Source: Campylorhamphus procurvoides (taxonomy: Eukaryota; Chordata; Aves; Passeriformes; Dendrocolaptidae). From it: 64,000 nucleotides of DNA. The position numbers and the translations under genes were made by a program. Of the stretch, positions 36,728 through 49,899 are shown in pieces. Each line of letters begins with the position of its first letter. Position 1 is the stretch's first letter. The stretch spans positions 558,001-622,000 of the forward strand of contig WBMV01005060.1 of NCBI GenBank assembly GCA_013396655.1, read 5' to 3'. The notes under the pieces were generated by a model. The model made no database searches. It was given only the letters and a program-made list of their open reading frames with translations, and was not told where the DNA came from.

Positions 36728-36870
36728 GAGAATCATAAAATTGTTTGGGTTGGAAGGGACATTAAAGACCATCTAGTTGCAACCCCCTGCCATAGGTAAG
36801 GACACCTATTAAACCAGGTTGCTCAGAGTCCCATCCAAGCTTGCCTAGAACACTTTGCAGGGATGGGGCT
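36728..36870 (-). mobile_element. CR1 LINE fragment, 3' end, inverted
   Basis: The plus strand reads AATCATAAAATTGTTTGGGT, TGGAAGGGACATTAAAGACC, ATCTAGTTGCAACCCCCTGC, then CCAGGTTGCTCAGAGTCCCATCC and a GGGATGGGGC motif. This is the reverse complement of the well-known CR1 3' end of birds, including the decayed ATTCTATG-type terminal repeat. The element is therefore inserted on the minus strand, the same orientation as PTPRN2. It is 5'-truncated to about 140 bp, and several substitutions mark it as old. It has no coding capacity. It is the main evidence for a bird (or at least sauropsid) genome. Confidence 0.9.
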
Positions 36871-39089
36871 AAAATGCTGAATTTCAGGCAGATATCTCAG
36901 AATTGTCACAGGAAGACATTCCTCCCGCTAATCAATGGTGGAGAATAATCTCAGTGGTTCACAGCACCAGCTTAACTGTTGTCAAATACTGCCACGTAAG
37001 AGTAACTCTGATTATGCAAATAACTGCAGGGACATGACCCACACTCAGGTCACTGAAAATTTAACTGCACTACATCAAATTTACCAGAAAATCACAAGGG
37101 CAATCACCAGATGATCACTGGCCATTACTAGAGCAGGATCATCATTCATCCTAATGACATCCCCAAGCCATACAGGATGTTATCTGTTTTGCTCAATTTC
37201 CAGACAAAATAGTTTAACCAATATTAATGCAATTTAGAGTTTAATGCTCCCTCACCCAAATGCTTTCTCTCTCCACTCCAGCAATCAACAATCTCTTCTT
37301 TCCATCTCATTTGAAGCAGTGATTTTCTATCAGAGAAGTATAACATATCTGGGTTGATTCCTCAGCTCCATTGAAGAATATTTCAGCTTTAGGTCTGTAA
37401 GATGCCTAATGAGACAATTCCACATACAGAGGAAATAAATAGCTAATCCATAGCTTTATTGTATTGCTGTTAGCTTTGAACAGACAACTGTGACTACTCA
37501 AAAGGAGGCATGATTTGAATGTTGGTTTAGGTAAGAAGTTTTCAGACACAGCGGTTTGTTTAGAAAACTTTCTGGAAAATATTTCCCAGCAATCTACTTT
37601 CCTACCGTTTCACCTGGGAAGCAAATCTGTGCAAGATGCCCTGGGAGCTCCAACTTTCCAGAGGACTGACAGCCAATCCTGGCCATTCTTCAAACCACGG
37701 GAGCTGAAACTCTGAGGACTTCAAGTAGATGGTGCTTCTCAAGCCTCTGGGAGTTCTAAATATATACAATTTATTTAGGAATGATCAAAGTTTCCCTCCA
37801 AGCATCAATCTATATCCCCCAAGACAACATCTTTCAAATGTTAGAATTTCTCACAGATGAAAATTTCCAATATTAGATTAGTTCTACTCTAAATCCATTG
37901 TCCTGCAATTTGCTCTGGCTCAATACTGCTATTATGACACTCCTTAAATCATTTATTCCAAGTTAAGATAAAGAAGTGGCACATTTTGCCATATTACTCA
38001 AAATTTAAGAAAACAGCCAAATATATTAGTGGAATTGCAACTTCCTTTCCAGTGCATCCCACTGGAAATGCACAGGGTGCTTAATATGACAGTCACACAG
38101 TCCATTTCAGGAAAATACTTTCAAAGGCAATTTTAAACAATGACCAATGTAAAGCTTAAATCTATTAGACTCTTATGTTTCTCTGGGTTTCTTCCCTTCC
38201 TTCCTATAGCCCTCAAAAATTTGTACTATTTTAAAAAGTCAACAGGAAACAGAACCACGTACACTCATTGCTCTTGGATAATAATTTCTATTCTGGGCTT
38301 TTACCCTATCCCTATGCTACAGGATTTCAATTCCTTTTGGAATAATGTTTTCTAGGTTTGGGGTTCTAAGATCATTCCTTTTTTCTTTCTTAAAAAGAAT
38401 TTCAGTACCCTAATTGGCATTCCAAGAGAAAGACAAAATCCCACATTTTCTTTTTGCATGCATGCTTTGCTCTTTGGAACGGCACTAAAAATGAAAAAAC
38501 AAGGTCTGAAAATAGAAAATAAGCCAAAAAATGATCCATCACACTATGTTGTACTGAAAGCAATTTGGGTTTGGATTTGATCTTGCTAGTAATTCTTTGG
38601 GAAAAAAAAAAAAAAGAAAAAAACTGGCATTGAGCAGTTCTTTCATCTAACAATGAATGATCCTGCAGAAAAGTCTGCGGAATGTTTCAAAGAACTTGTT
38701 TAGATATATTTACTTTACTGCTATGCCCATGGGAGAAGAGAGCCTTTTTTCCTGACACAGATTTCTATAATTCAGTTTAAGGCATTGAAGCTCCCTTCTG
38801 CAAAATGACAAGCTGCTTCTGTTGGGAGTTGGCTTTCTTTGCTCTGACCGAAACAAGGTCTTGCTCAGCCCCAATCATCTGAATCATCAGTAAATCCTCA
38901 GGTGAGGAAATAAATGTCTAGTTCTGAATTAACACTGTAAAATGCTCAAGTTTTTTATATGCTCATGCAGGTAGAGACATTATTATGCATGGATATGTTC
39001 AGACACATGGGTGTAGAAGTAAAATTTGAAGATGACATCCACACCGGCTGGTTGCTCAAACAGTTGTCAAATAAAGGTGAGGTTTTGCA
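36871..39089. other. Intronic block, no gene seen
   Basis: This is AT-rich intron between the CR1 fragment and the possible LTR. Short A-runs occur at about 38600-38625. I saw no other structure. Confidence 0.6.
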
Positions 39090-39830
39090 GCATGTGATGA
39101 TGTGGTCGTGTGGTCCTTCCCTGCCCTTCCCTTTTCTGCTTAAGCAATAGCCACCGCTGACGGCTGTGATGGCTGCACCTTGCTTGAGCTGGACTCTGGG
39201 AAGACAGATAATACCAAAATAGCTAAACGCCAGGACTCTTTCCCAGCAGCTGAGGGCTGCTTGAGCATGTGCCAGCCAAAATGCGTCCTATATGCAAATA
39301 TGACTGTAAGTCAATCATCTTATTCCACAAATAGTGGACAGCCCAGGGCCCACTGGGCTCTGCACAGCAGTGGGCTGCATGCCAGGATTTGTTCTTGCGT
39401 AGGGACACCTCTCAACAGCACTCATCGAGACTGAGAACATGATTGCTATGTCACATACTCGATAAGAGAACTGGGACTAAGAGTGCTGAGACTTGGAAGT
39501 CTTGGTTAAGTGACAGATAGGATTGATTGTGCACATATAATCCCTTAGACTTAAACCATTGACCAAATCTGGGACCATGTCTTGATCCAGCCACACCTAA
39601 ACTTCCATGAGGAAGGAGTTTACAATACAGGGAGGTCTTTTTTGACCTCACAGCTCAATGGTAGGGTCTCCTGACAGCTCTGCCCGACCCTGTCCTCTAT
39701 GCAGTGAATAACCAAGTGTACTTTGCCATCAAATCTTGTTCAACCATGTTGCATTTACTATCAAACTTTGTTAATCACTGTGTTACATCAATAAACATAA
39801 TGCTACTTCTCTTGTAGGTGAAGAGCATCA
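39090..39830 (+). mobile_element. Possible solo LTR of an endogenous retrovirus (boundaries uncertain)
   Basis: This stretch differs from its surroundings: it is richer in GC and CpG, has a TATAA-like box near 39536 and an AATAAA signal near 39790, with about 250 bases between them, as in an LTR U3-R layout. The 3' part, with AATAACCAAGTGTACTTTGC and a run of short TTG/CAA-rich words before AATAAA, looks like an avian LTR end. No internal gag, pol or env sequence is beside it, so if real it is a solo LTR. I could not fix the TG...CA ends or a target-site duplication. A non-viral regulatory element is the alternative. Confidence 0.35.
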
Positions 39831-42800
39831 TTCCACCCATGAGAGATATTCATTTATTACTTTTTATGAAGCCAATCAGTTTTCCCACAGTACTTTTTTT
39901 TCCTTAAAATTTATTTATAAATAACTGTGGAGAAATAGTGCATATTGTACAGTCATTTATCTGAGACTACTTTGACAAAATTCACTTGTGTCCCTTAAGG
40001 CAGATTAGATGAACTACCATTTAACGGTATTGATGATGGATGCAGTAAACAGCTTTTGGCCTGGGAACATAATCTATGACACCTAGAATCTGTGAGTAGC
40101 AAAAATTCATTTGCAGCATTTAGACATCACTATCAGTCTATGCCATGTAAATGGGAGGAAAAAGACTGTGGTTTGGGATGAAGAACGTTCTGTGAAAAGT
40201 AAAAGGGCTGTGCTCTAATCTCCCTGGTGAGCACTTCCAAACCACTATGGGCAGTGCAAAGGCTTGGATCAATTAGATATTAATAACATTCTAATCCTTG
40301 GAGATATGTACAGAAGAACATTTATCAGTGGCAAAACTTTAAAAATAATAATAAAAAAGTCATCTCTATCTTTTCCTCTCTATTTAGTTCCTCCCAAATC
40401 TACTAGGCAAAATTCCCGTTCTTGCATGGGGTGATACGAGGCTAATCTATCCTCATTTCCTTTTACAGGGCATGCTTGGGGAAACACCCAATGCTACCCA
40501 GTCATTTATAGCTGGGAGTGGCAAAAAGAGGTGCTTTAAAGGGCATCTAAATCTTGAATTATCCACTCATCAGAGATAGAGGAGGATGATTATGCACTTT
40601 AGCCAAAACACAACAGCATTGAATCATTAATTTGGAAAACACTGAATTCAACAGTTCATCGTTCAGTCTCAGGCCTGTTCATATACTGGTTTCCCTAATA
40701 AAACCAACTGCAAAGATTGAGGATAGGCAGGTTTCTGCAAACTGGGCAGTTTACTCTAAACACTAGTTTAGTTACACTAAACACTATCACACCAAACAAA
40801 AAAATTCCATGGGGAAATCCCAGATAAATGATGCATATGGTGAACTGGAAGATGCTGACCTTGTAAGAGTTCATTTTATCATAAGAGGTTAGATTCCCAT
40901 GGTAAATTATCAATAAACTCAAATATTTCCTTTGTGAAAAGAGAAGAAAAACAGCAAACTTGATAACCCTTTCATACTGGAAGGTACTTTATCACAGAAA
41001 TCTGTGCACGTAGGGCTTGTTCAGAAATCTATTTAAGCAATAATACATAACCCCCTCTACTTCTAATGATGAATATGATTAAATCACTAAAATTAAGCAA
41101 GGCTTAAGTAAACATAATGAATGTGGTAAACACAAAGCTGATACCTGAAAATCTGGGGAAAAAAATTTAAAGGTAAGAACTTAGCATTTTTAATGCCAAA
41201 AAAGGCAAAAAGAGGAGGATATAACATCAACCACAAATAGCATATCTATGCAACAAATGGACAGACATGAAGAGATCCTTCAGTCAGCAGTGGCCAAGCT
41301 ACAATGTGTACAAAACAAAGCACTGTAGAGCTTAGTGGGGCAGATTAACCCAGGAAGAGCATGATGCTGAAACACTTACATTGAATTCCATCCAAGCTAT
41401 CTTGTTCAGTGCTAACCAGCATGCAAAGACATAAAAGTATACCCTACTTCTCCAACAAAGGCAAAAAACATCTTGGAAATTTTAACTAATTATTTCAACA
41501 TTATAATTTCTTCCTGGAATCACTCACTTGAAGCAGCTGAGCATGCTGAAAGCTGAACCTGGTGACCTGTTAATAAAAATATTTTGCCTCTTTGTGGCAG
41601 TAAGGGCAAGGAAAATCAGGCTTGAGATGTAGGAGGAGAATGAAGACTTTATTTGGAATGTTCTGAGCATTGTTTTTGATTAAATTGTATTTACAGTTTA
41701 TAGCAAGCACAAGAAGATACTGGATTGTCTCCTTACTGCACTGATGTCACCTTTTTCAAAACCCAGATAAACTGCAAAAGGGAAAAGATTAAAACTTTGC
41801 AGTGGGTCTTTCTTCAGTAGGAGCCATGAAAAAAGGAAGGTAAATTGGAATACTCTCATGACAGCTATTTGCTTTATTGTGCTGCTTTATTTGCTATTTA
41901 TGCTATCAGGTAATTTCTTACTATGCTGTTTCTACTAGCTATAGCATGGTTTGATTTCTGACAGACTCTAAGTGGAGGCCAGCACATGGGTCAGTTTTCC
42001 ATGAAGTCTGCCATGCTTAAGCAAGAACCCTAAACCACTTGGATCAGGATAACTAGGAGTGAATTAGAATTCATCACAGAAATACTAATTAATCCATCCC
42101 TCCCATGCATTCAGCAGAACTCACCCCACGAACCCTGCAGCCCAAGTGCCAGTTGCAATCATGGTGAGATTTCATACAGCCCCCTTCTTCTGCCTGGTTG
42201 CTGCTCTAGCAGAGCCCCCTGTGCAGGTGAGCCTGCCAGTTAAACCTAAATTGAGGTGGAACTGGGGAGGGAAGTGGGTGCTTTTCAGCTCTCATTTTCA
42301 GTTTATCATCTTGCCCTTTCCTGGTTTAAAGCAGAGGAGGGGAATCTCTTCCTTTGTCTCTGTCTCCATCCAACCAGTACCAAACTTGGACTTGTTCCTT
42401 CTCAAAGAACATGATCTTTGCTAGAACTGAGGCAGGATTTTATTATAAAAGCAACCAGGGTGCCAATGAGGCCTTTGGAAGGAGCTTTGGTCATTAACTC
42501 CACTACCAATTAGAACTTTTTGTAGAGCTACATGATTACCTCTTTGCCTGCAGAAACAAGGTTGGTGCCCTCATTGCTGGATCCCTGGACCCCACCTCAA
42601 CCAACAGCTGACATGCCTGTGTAACACAGGCCTTTTTCCTTACATGAGACAGCTTTTCTTCTCTGTTTAACATTTTGTTTTCCTAACAGAGTGTGGAAGG
42701 ACTTTTAGAAGCAAAATCCAGGTTGGGAGCGCTCTGTAACAACCATGGCCATAGGATTAATTTTATTTCTCAAAATTCTTCTATATTCAAAATAAAATTC

Positions 42801-45568
42801 ACAGCTGCATTCAAAAAAATTTATAGATATGTGTCTTTTCACCCAGTTTTTCCATACAGGAACTCTTACAGGCTTTAGCACAGGCAGGGTTCTTTCAAAG
42901 CAGCATAATGTTCTTTACCACTTCCCTTTCTCAGTGACAGGTCATTTTGAACGCTTGCCCATCCCTGCCTGTATCTGATGCTCTTGACACCAGACACACA
43001 CATTTTAACAGAATTTCTGAAAGGGCTGTTTGAAAGACAGGGTAACCTGACAGCAAGAAAATGTTACTAAAAATGTTTCATGGTACTTTCCATGTGAAAA
43101 TCTGTTGTGTAGTCCCGTTGAATCTGTGCACACTTTTATAGCTTCAGTAAAAATGAAAAACAGGAGAGAAAAGAAAAATCACTTGGGGGGGGCAAGTTTT
43201 ACAGAAGCCTGGAGGATAATGTAACATTTATCTAAGAAATAAATCACATTATTTGTTATTAAATACATTATTGCATGTAATGGAAAATAGTTTTCAGTAA
43301 AAATATTTTGAAATAACAAATGTTATTTGGTTTCACTTCAGATATATTTTAGTGTTAAGAAAATGAAAGGAATAAAGCAATTTTTATAGATTATGTGGGA
43401 ATGAAAAATAAGCTGTTATCTGGACCTTCAAAATATTACTAAATCAAACAGCATTAAGCATAAAATAACTTTTATTACTGTTACCAACAACTTTTAGCAT
43501 GAAAGCACTGGAAAATTATAGCATGCTTTTTTTTCAGCTGAGATTAATATGTTGCCCTATGAGGGCTGGAATACAGTGCCTGTCTGATAGCATAAAACAA
43601 ACCTGAACAGCTGATAAGGACAACGATTAAATAAGTATAATGGATTTTATACGGGTGTGGGAGGAATTCAGTAAAGAAAATTGTCCAAATTAAGTTTGTG
43701 TCAGTCACTGAAATTTATATGCTGCTTCTTGCAAAAGGTGTCTATCATCTTTAAAATCCAGAGGGGATCAAGGCATTATACTCTGCAGTGGCATCTGTGC
43801 CTCCAACAGCACACTCCTCTTTAGAGCCATGCTGGATCATTGGTTTAACGTTGAACAGACTCAGAAAGAAGACAAAAAGGAACAGCAGCAAGACAACTGC
43901 TTTGTGTATCATCTTCAGTTATCACTGGCGGCCCCCCATTCAAGAATTGACTGAACTCAGCTTCAGTAATTAACTCTTGCCTTTTTATTGGTCTGACCTA
44001 TTCAGAATTATACCAAAACTCCAACCCACCAGAACAATTATATTTTCTTTTCCAAATTGGAAAGAAAAATCCAAAAAACAATGCCACTGAATCTCTTCCT
44101 ATCAGTACAGGCAATGTTTAATATCCCATACCATTTGGGGAATTCTCCCTTTTCCTCCTTTAAGAAATCACGACACTTTTTGGTTTTGACATATTGCTCG
44201 ATACTTAACGAGAATCTCACCAGAAAATAAATCCATAGTTGTTTTCATGACAGCAAATTACACGCCATAGTGTGACATTTAAATGTTGAATTTTAATAGC
44301 TTGTCAGCAGAAGTGAAATGCATTTTAAAAAATTAATACGTGAGAGAACAATGTGTCTGTCTATAAAATAATTCTGTTCATAGTAGACATGAATGGTAAA
44401 TACAGTGTCAAATGTACTCTGTTTCTCCAAGAACATCTTCATTTAGTTAGAAAAGAGCTATATGAATAGGGGTTAAATTCTCCTCTCCTGCTGCTGCACT
44501 GATACAAGTTGGGAAACTCTTACAAATATCCATTTCCAGGTGGTTTCCACGTGCAGGAGGATTTTAGAAAAGGCAGTAACAGTGAACTGGGCAGCTCTGG
44601 AGAGGGATGGGAGTCCCCCTCCCCTCACAGCACTCAGTTACCACTGCCACCACTTGCTGCCTCCCCTTTTCCTTGGACTGTAAGTAGTGACAATCCTGAT
44701 TTTCAGAGAGTAGAGTCAAGAAATGATTGACCAAAAATATTCTAATCACACTTAGTCACATGCGAGCATTTCCTCCCTGATGTTTTGTTTTAAACATTTC
44801 CATCAATATTTTTTTCACTTCCTACCAATAAACACTTGTGTTTTGCAAAATATTGATATTTAACTTAAAAATAGCAGTAAAAAGAATTCTGTTTTCCTCC
44901 TGTATTTACAATTATATAAATATTGCTTCTATTTCAGTGCTCTTACTTACATATATGGTCCTTTAGGATTTTTGGGTGATTTAATAACGGTCTATAAAGG
45001 AGGTGTGACAGGTGGCATGGCCATCTTCACAGGCTAATATACATCCTCAGATTAAGGAGAATCTGCCAACATTGTGAAAAATCAGGTTCTTGATAACATG
45101 TGGGAGTCTGAGAAAACAAAGTTAACTGCTGAAAAAGGGAAATTTGTATACATTGGGCAAAATAATCTACAGCTATACTTTGCTGGGAACAAAGTTCATT
45201 ATCTTCCTTTAGAGAAGGAAATAAATGGAAAGCGTTGCTATGCACAACTGTGGACAATAAAAAATGCAGAGGAGCACAGGAAAGCTGTTACTAGTCCTAA
45301 AATATTAAAATGGTCTGAATGCCTTGACTAAAATACTCTGAGCAGTGTTGTCCTGATTATCTAAAACCAAACAAGGAACAGGTTCAACATCAGACAGTGA
45401 GAATGGTTAAAGAAATAGAAGGCATATTTATGAAGAACACTTGGAATGGCTCCCATTTTTTTCCTTTACAGTCGACGTCTTTATTCCTTCAGGTATATGT
45501 CCCACCTCCACAAATACCAGCTCTCTCCAAACAGCTTCTGCTGCTTTCTCCTGCAGTTCTGTCCCGGT

Positions 45569-45624
45569 CTCCTTATGTCACCACACCACTCTCCTTATGT
45601 CACTCCTTATGTCTCCATATGTCC
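45569..45624. repeat. Imperfect 12-bp tandem repeat (CTCCTTATGTCA)
   Basis: One copy at 45569, two adjacent copies at 45591 and 45603, and a diverged fourth copy (CTCCATATGTCC) at 45613. The first copy is separated from the others by a 10-bp insert (CCACACCACT). Confidence 0.8.
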
Positions 45625-45963
45625 TACACCAGTATCTATAGTTTCCACCTCTATTTACTCTTCTCATTATTCTAAAACGTTCTTTTTCATTCAGATGCCT
45701 CTGTACATCTTGTGGCTGGCTTCCAAATACCTGTGTATCACCCAGCCAAACACACCAACAAAAATATTGTCTTTTCCACCAGAGGGATATTCCCTTGGGA
45801 GCTCTCCTTGATGCAGCTGCCAATTTCCACAAAGCTCAGAGATACCGAATGCATTTCAGACCCTGCCTTTCTGTCAAATTGGTAAATAAATTCAAAAGTT
45901 AACGAATGGCTGAGCTGGACCAATGCAATGGGCAGACAATGGTCATCCTTACAATGCCGTGTC

Positions 45964-46026
45964 AAAAAAAAACCAAACCAAAACAAACATCAACAACAAC
46001 AAAACCTCAAAACAAAACAAAAACAG
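45964..46026. repeat. A/C-rich (AAAAC-type) tract
   Basis: AAAAAAAACCAAACCAAAAC, then (CAA)n and (AAAAC)n units, about 60 bp in total. Confidence 0.85.
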
Positions 46027-49000
46027 CAAAGTCACATGAGGTAAATAAATAACTGAGAGGAATTCCCTGATACCTGACCTCTCAATGATCCTGGTATGAG
46101 ACTAACACATACTATTTGTTTCAGTAAATACCTATTAAATTGCTGCTAGAGACTTGCTTTGTAACATAAGGCAGAGCTACCCAGCAACACTGTTTTGGAG
46201 CTAATTAACACAGGAGGGGAGAAATGTCCAAATTATAAATCTACAGAACCTCCAAAGTCTCCTTCACTTATCTTGTCCTGGCACTGTTGGAAATAAGATA
46301 CAGGCTCAGACAAACCAACTGAGAACAGGAATTTCCTCACCTCCCTGGACAATCAAACTACACAGGTGAACCAGTACATTTATCTGATCCTTTGGTAACT
46401 TGCATTTCTACCCCATATACAGAATGCCATGCACAGAAAACTTTTTTCCTAACTTGTAGAGCCATTCCTTCCCATCAGAAAGACTCACATGACTTCTCCC
46501 AGATTGTCAACAACTGAGGCTAAAATCTCACCCACAAAAAAACAGTTGGTGCATGGGAAATAGGAAAGTGTAGTTCCTTAAACTCCTTCACAGTCTGGCT
46601 CCACCTAGGGGCACATCAGTTCGGCTCCTCTGCCTGCTCAGCCCCTGCCCTTCATACTTTAGAAGAAAGGCTCACCTCTCAGAAACTTGTCCATTTTTTT
46701 CCAAGTATCTCAGCTACTACAATAATCACATCACCCCCTCCTCCAAAGCATACCTCACCCAAAATTATCTTTAACTTCTTTCAGACTGCTGAAATGATGT
46801 GACAATAAGTAAATTCAGATCACCTGCACTAAATCTAAGCTGGTTAGCCCAGAGATGAGAGCTGCATTTTTCTCATCATCCCTCCGACACATTTGTTCTT
46901 CTGATAGATGTTGACACTCACACCTTATGATGATAACAACTTTTACTTTCAAGGTGTATTTTTAAAGGACACAAGCACTAACTTGTATTCTTTAACCTTT
47001 GTCTTTGTTATTTGTGGGTAAGACACAGCAGTTTTGTACACAGACTGTCTCTCTGACTACAGGCTTCATTTCCACTGCTGTTATTGAAAATCCAGTTAAA
47101 AAAGGGTGGCACTAAGATCATATCCATTGCATGGCAGTGAAATTAAATGCCTTTAATCAGTCAAGCTTCTTCAGAACAGATGAAATGAGATTTAAATTAA
47201 ATTTAGGATTTGCAGTTAAAAATATTTTGGTTTGTCAATCAAGCCTCAGCCAATTAATTAGCAACATATACATTTTATTTCTAAAAAAGTGTGCAAACAT
47301 GTTTCAAGGCTAGACAAACCAAAACTCTCTATACTGCCAGTTTTCTAACTGAAAAGGAGACTTTTAAAATCATTCTGAATACCTATACACCGAATTTTCA
47401 GAAATACTCAGACTGGAGAGCATGTTCTATCAGTCCCAGTGCACAGAGGCCCCTGGTATTTAAAGAGTACAACTATTGAGCAGGGCTGTTGAAAGCAACA
47501 TGGTCTAATTAGGCAGCCGTGATCTGACAGAAACATCTTCACTATGGCTTCAGCCTCCAACATTTAGAGAACCTCCCACTGAATGGTAACATAAATACAG
47601 GCAGCTCTGCAGCGAGGATGAAGGCTTGTCAATACAGTGACATTAGCATGCACTTTTGATTTTCTCCAACTAAACACTTAGTTTAATAAATTGAAACCAT
47701 TTTACTGCTCTAAGTGGTAATATCAAGATATCGGATGAAGGGAATGCATAACAGAATGGTAATGAGACTGCAGTATTGAATTTTCACCATTAAAAGCCCC
47801 AGATAAGTTCTCAGTTTTCTCCTGGACCTTTGATGGAAGGAAAAATCAGCCAGAAACCCCAGGTATAACCTACTGATTTCCTTTCACAAATCACTTGGAA
47901 AGGACAGAAGTGATTGAACTGGAAAAATGCCTTTGTATGTAACAGACTTGAGGTATCTAATATTATTCCCTAAAGCTGTATGTTCAAGTCTTGACAGGGT
48001 GAATTTTTCAGGCAAAGACATATCACCCTTCCCTCATCCCTGTAGGGCTCCTGCCATAGCAGAGTTATTGTCTCTATACCAACCCACACAGTTCCATAAT
48101 TTCTGTGTGCTACACTGGTGCTCTTTAAGGATCCATCTCTAAGGATCCACCTCTTGTCTCTCAACCTGCAGGTTCTCCACAATCTTTCTGTACTGAGTCC
48201 ATACTGTAGTAACCAAAACAGTCTGCAAGAAGAGCTTCTAACACTATAATAATACTGGAGACTTTGGTTAAAAAAATTAAAATTCTATTATTTGAAATGT
48301 GTTCATTTAATTTTTCACTCGCTGGTTTTGATTTTTTTAAAAAAAAGTCAACCTAATCTAAATCAAAAAAGCCTGCTTCAGTTTCACAGTTTTGTTCACC
48401 ACAGAAATTGAGGTACTCTAAAGATACAAAATAAGTAATTATAGTTTTGTCCTTCATGATGAAAAAGACTAAAAAATATGGGCTTTTTAGGACTAATCCA
48501 ACCTCAATCTAAATCAGTAGGCCTGCATCATATATTATCCTATTGAACTCAGGGATCATTTATTTGATGGCAGGCAGCTTTTTATATACTTTTTTCTATA
48601 TAATTTTTTAAATAGTCTTTTATTCTAAACCCAGAAAAGACTATTGTTTTTTTTTCATTCTGGAGAAGAAAATACACTTACTGTAACAATCAATATAATT
48701 ATCCTGTTATCCTACACTTTGCTATTTACATGCCTCTCCAGAATTAATTCAAGTAACCTTTGTTACCGTATCAACAGTTCTTGCATCAAAGTGGAAGCAG
48801 GAGACCTTATTTATTTATTTTAAAATTCAATCTGCATTCCCAGGTGGTGAAACCAAAGAACAGAGCAAGTTCTTCATCACATTTTGGAAGGTGGTTTGAC
48901 CTGCCTGTTATTGCCAAAGCTGTGAGTGTCAGTGCACAAGTGACAAAAATAGCAGCAATATCTTTTTATTGATACTGTATTCACTTTATCCCCCAATGTT

Positions 49001-49740
49001 AAATTTCTAGCTCTCCCTAGAGAACTGATATCGCATTCACATCCCCATCATTACAGCCGTATGAAGACCACTCTCTAGAGCCAATATCAATCACACCATA
49101 TGTTGTCCTGAAAAGCAGAGAGTGCAAACAGGTCACCTTCCCCTCTGACCTGGAGAATTCGAGTTTAATTATGAACACAGGCCCCACCTCCTTTGTTTTC
49201 AATTGTGCGACAGCACAAAAGAGGTTATAAATATTCAGAAATTATCACTTTTACCTACTCTGTGCTTTCCCTTCTCCCACCCCCTCTCTAATTCTTCTGA
49301 TATGGTTTCTTTCAGCAGTACAGAGAGATTTTACTTCTGTCCCGAAGCTGTATCTCCTCTAGCTTTTGATCCAACAGCAGTGGCCATCTCCCAGCAAGCA
49401 CTAGGTCACTTGTAAATGCCTTTTTAAAGTCAATTCTGTTTCATAATGCCCAAGGCAAACAGCTATCAAAGCAGCTTTCTCTACCTCTGTCCCATTATGC
49501 TAAAACCAGCTTGGTGAGAATGGAGGCTTAGACTTCACATAATCCCAGCAAGCACACAGAAAAAGAGATGAACTCAAAGAACACTAAAGGGTTCAGATCT
49601 CTGTGTCACTACTGATTTCCTGTAAAATCTCAGCTAATCACTAAGGTCCATGACCAAAAACATATTTAAGCATCTTATGTAGGCAGGAGACTTGCTACTG
49701 AAATAAATGGAAATATAAATATTTACATATCTCTGTGAAC

Positions 49741-49840
49741 CTGACCCTTCAGTCCTTTGTGGCCCATCTGTGAAATGAGGATAACATTAATTCTGTATCT
49801 ACCAGAGATAGAGAACACAAATACTGAAGATTAAAAGGTG
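49741..49840 (+). mobile_element. MIR-like SINE fragment
   Basis: The segment TTCAGTCCTTTGTGGCCCAT followed by CTGTGAAATGAGGATAAC and then TATCTACC matches the order of the conserved 3' part of the mammalian-wide interspersed repeat (cTCAGTTTcCcCATCTGTAAAATGaGGATAAtaat...ctACC). A GATTAAA-like word follows at the expected place. MIR copies are rare and old in birds. The identification is from memory of the consensus. Confidence 0.5.
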
Positions 49841-49860
49841 TTCAGATTTGACTGTAATAT

Positions 49861-49899
49861 AAAAACAAAGGCAAAAAAACCAAACAACAAAACAACAAC
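49861..49899. repeat. A/C-rich low-complexity tract
   Basis: AAAAACAAAGGCAAAAAAACC followed by CAA-type units, ending in ACAACAACT. It begins about 20 bp after the MIR-like fragment and could include its decayed A-rich tail. Confidence 0.8.
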
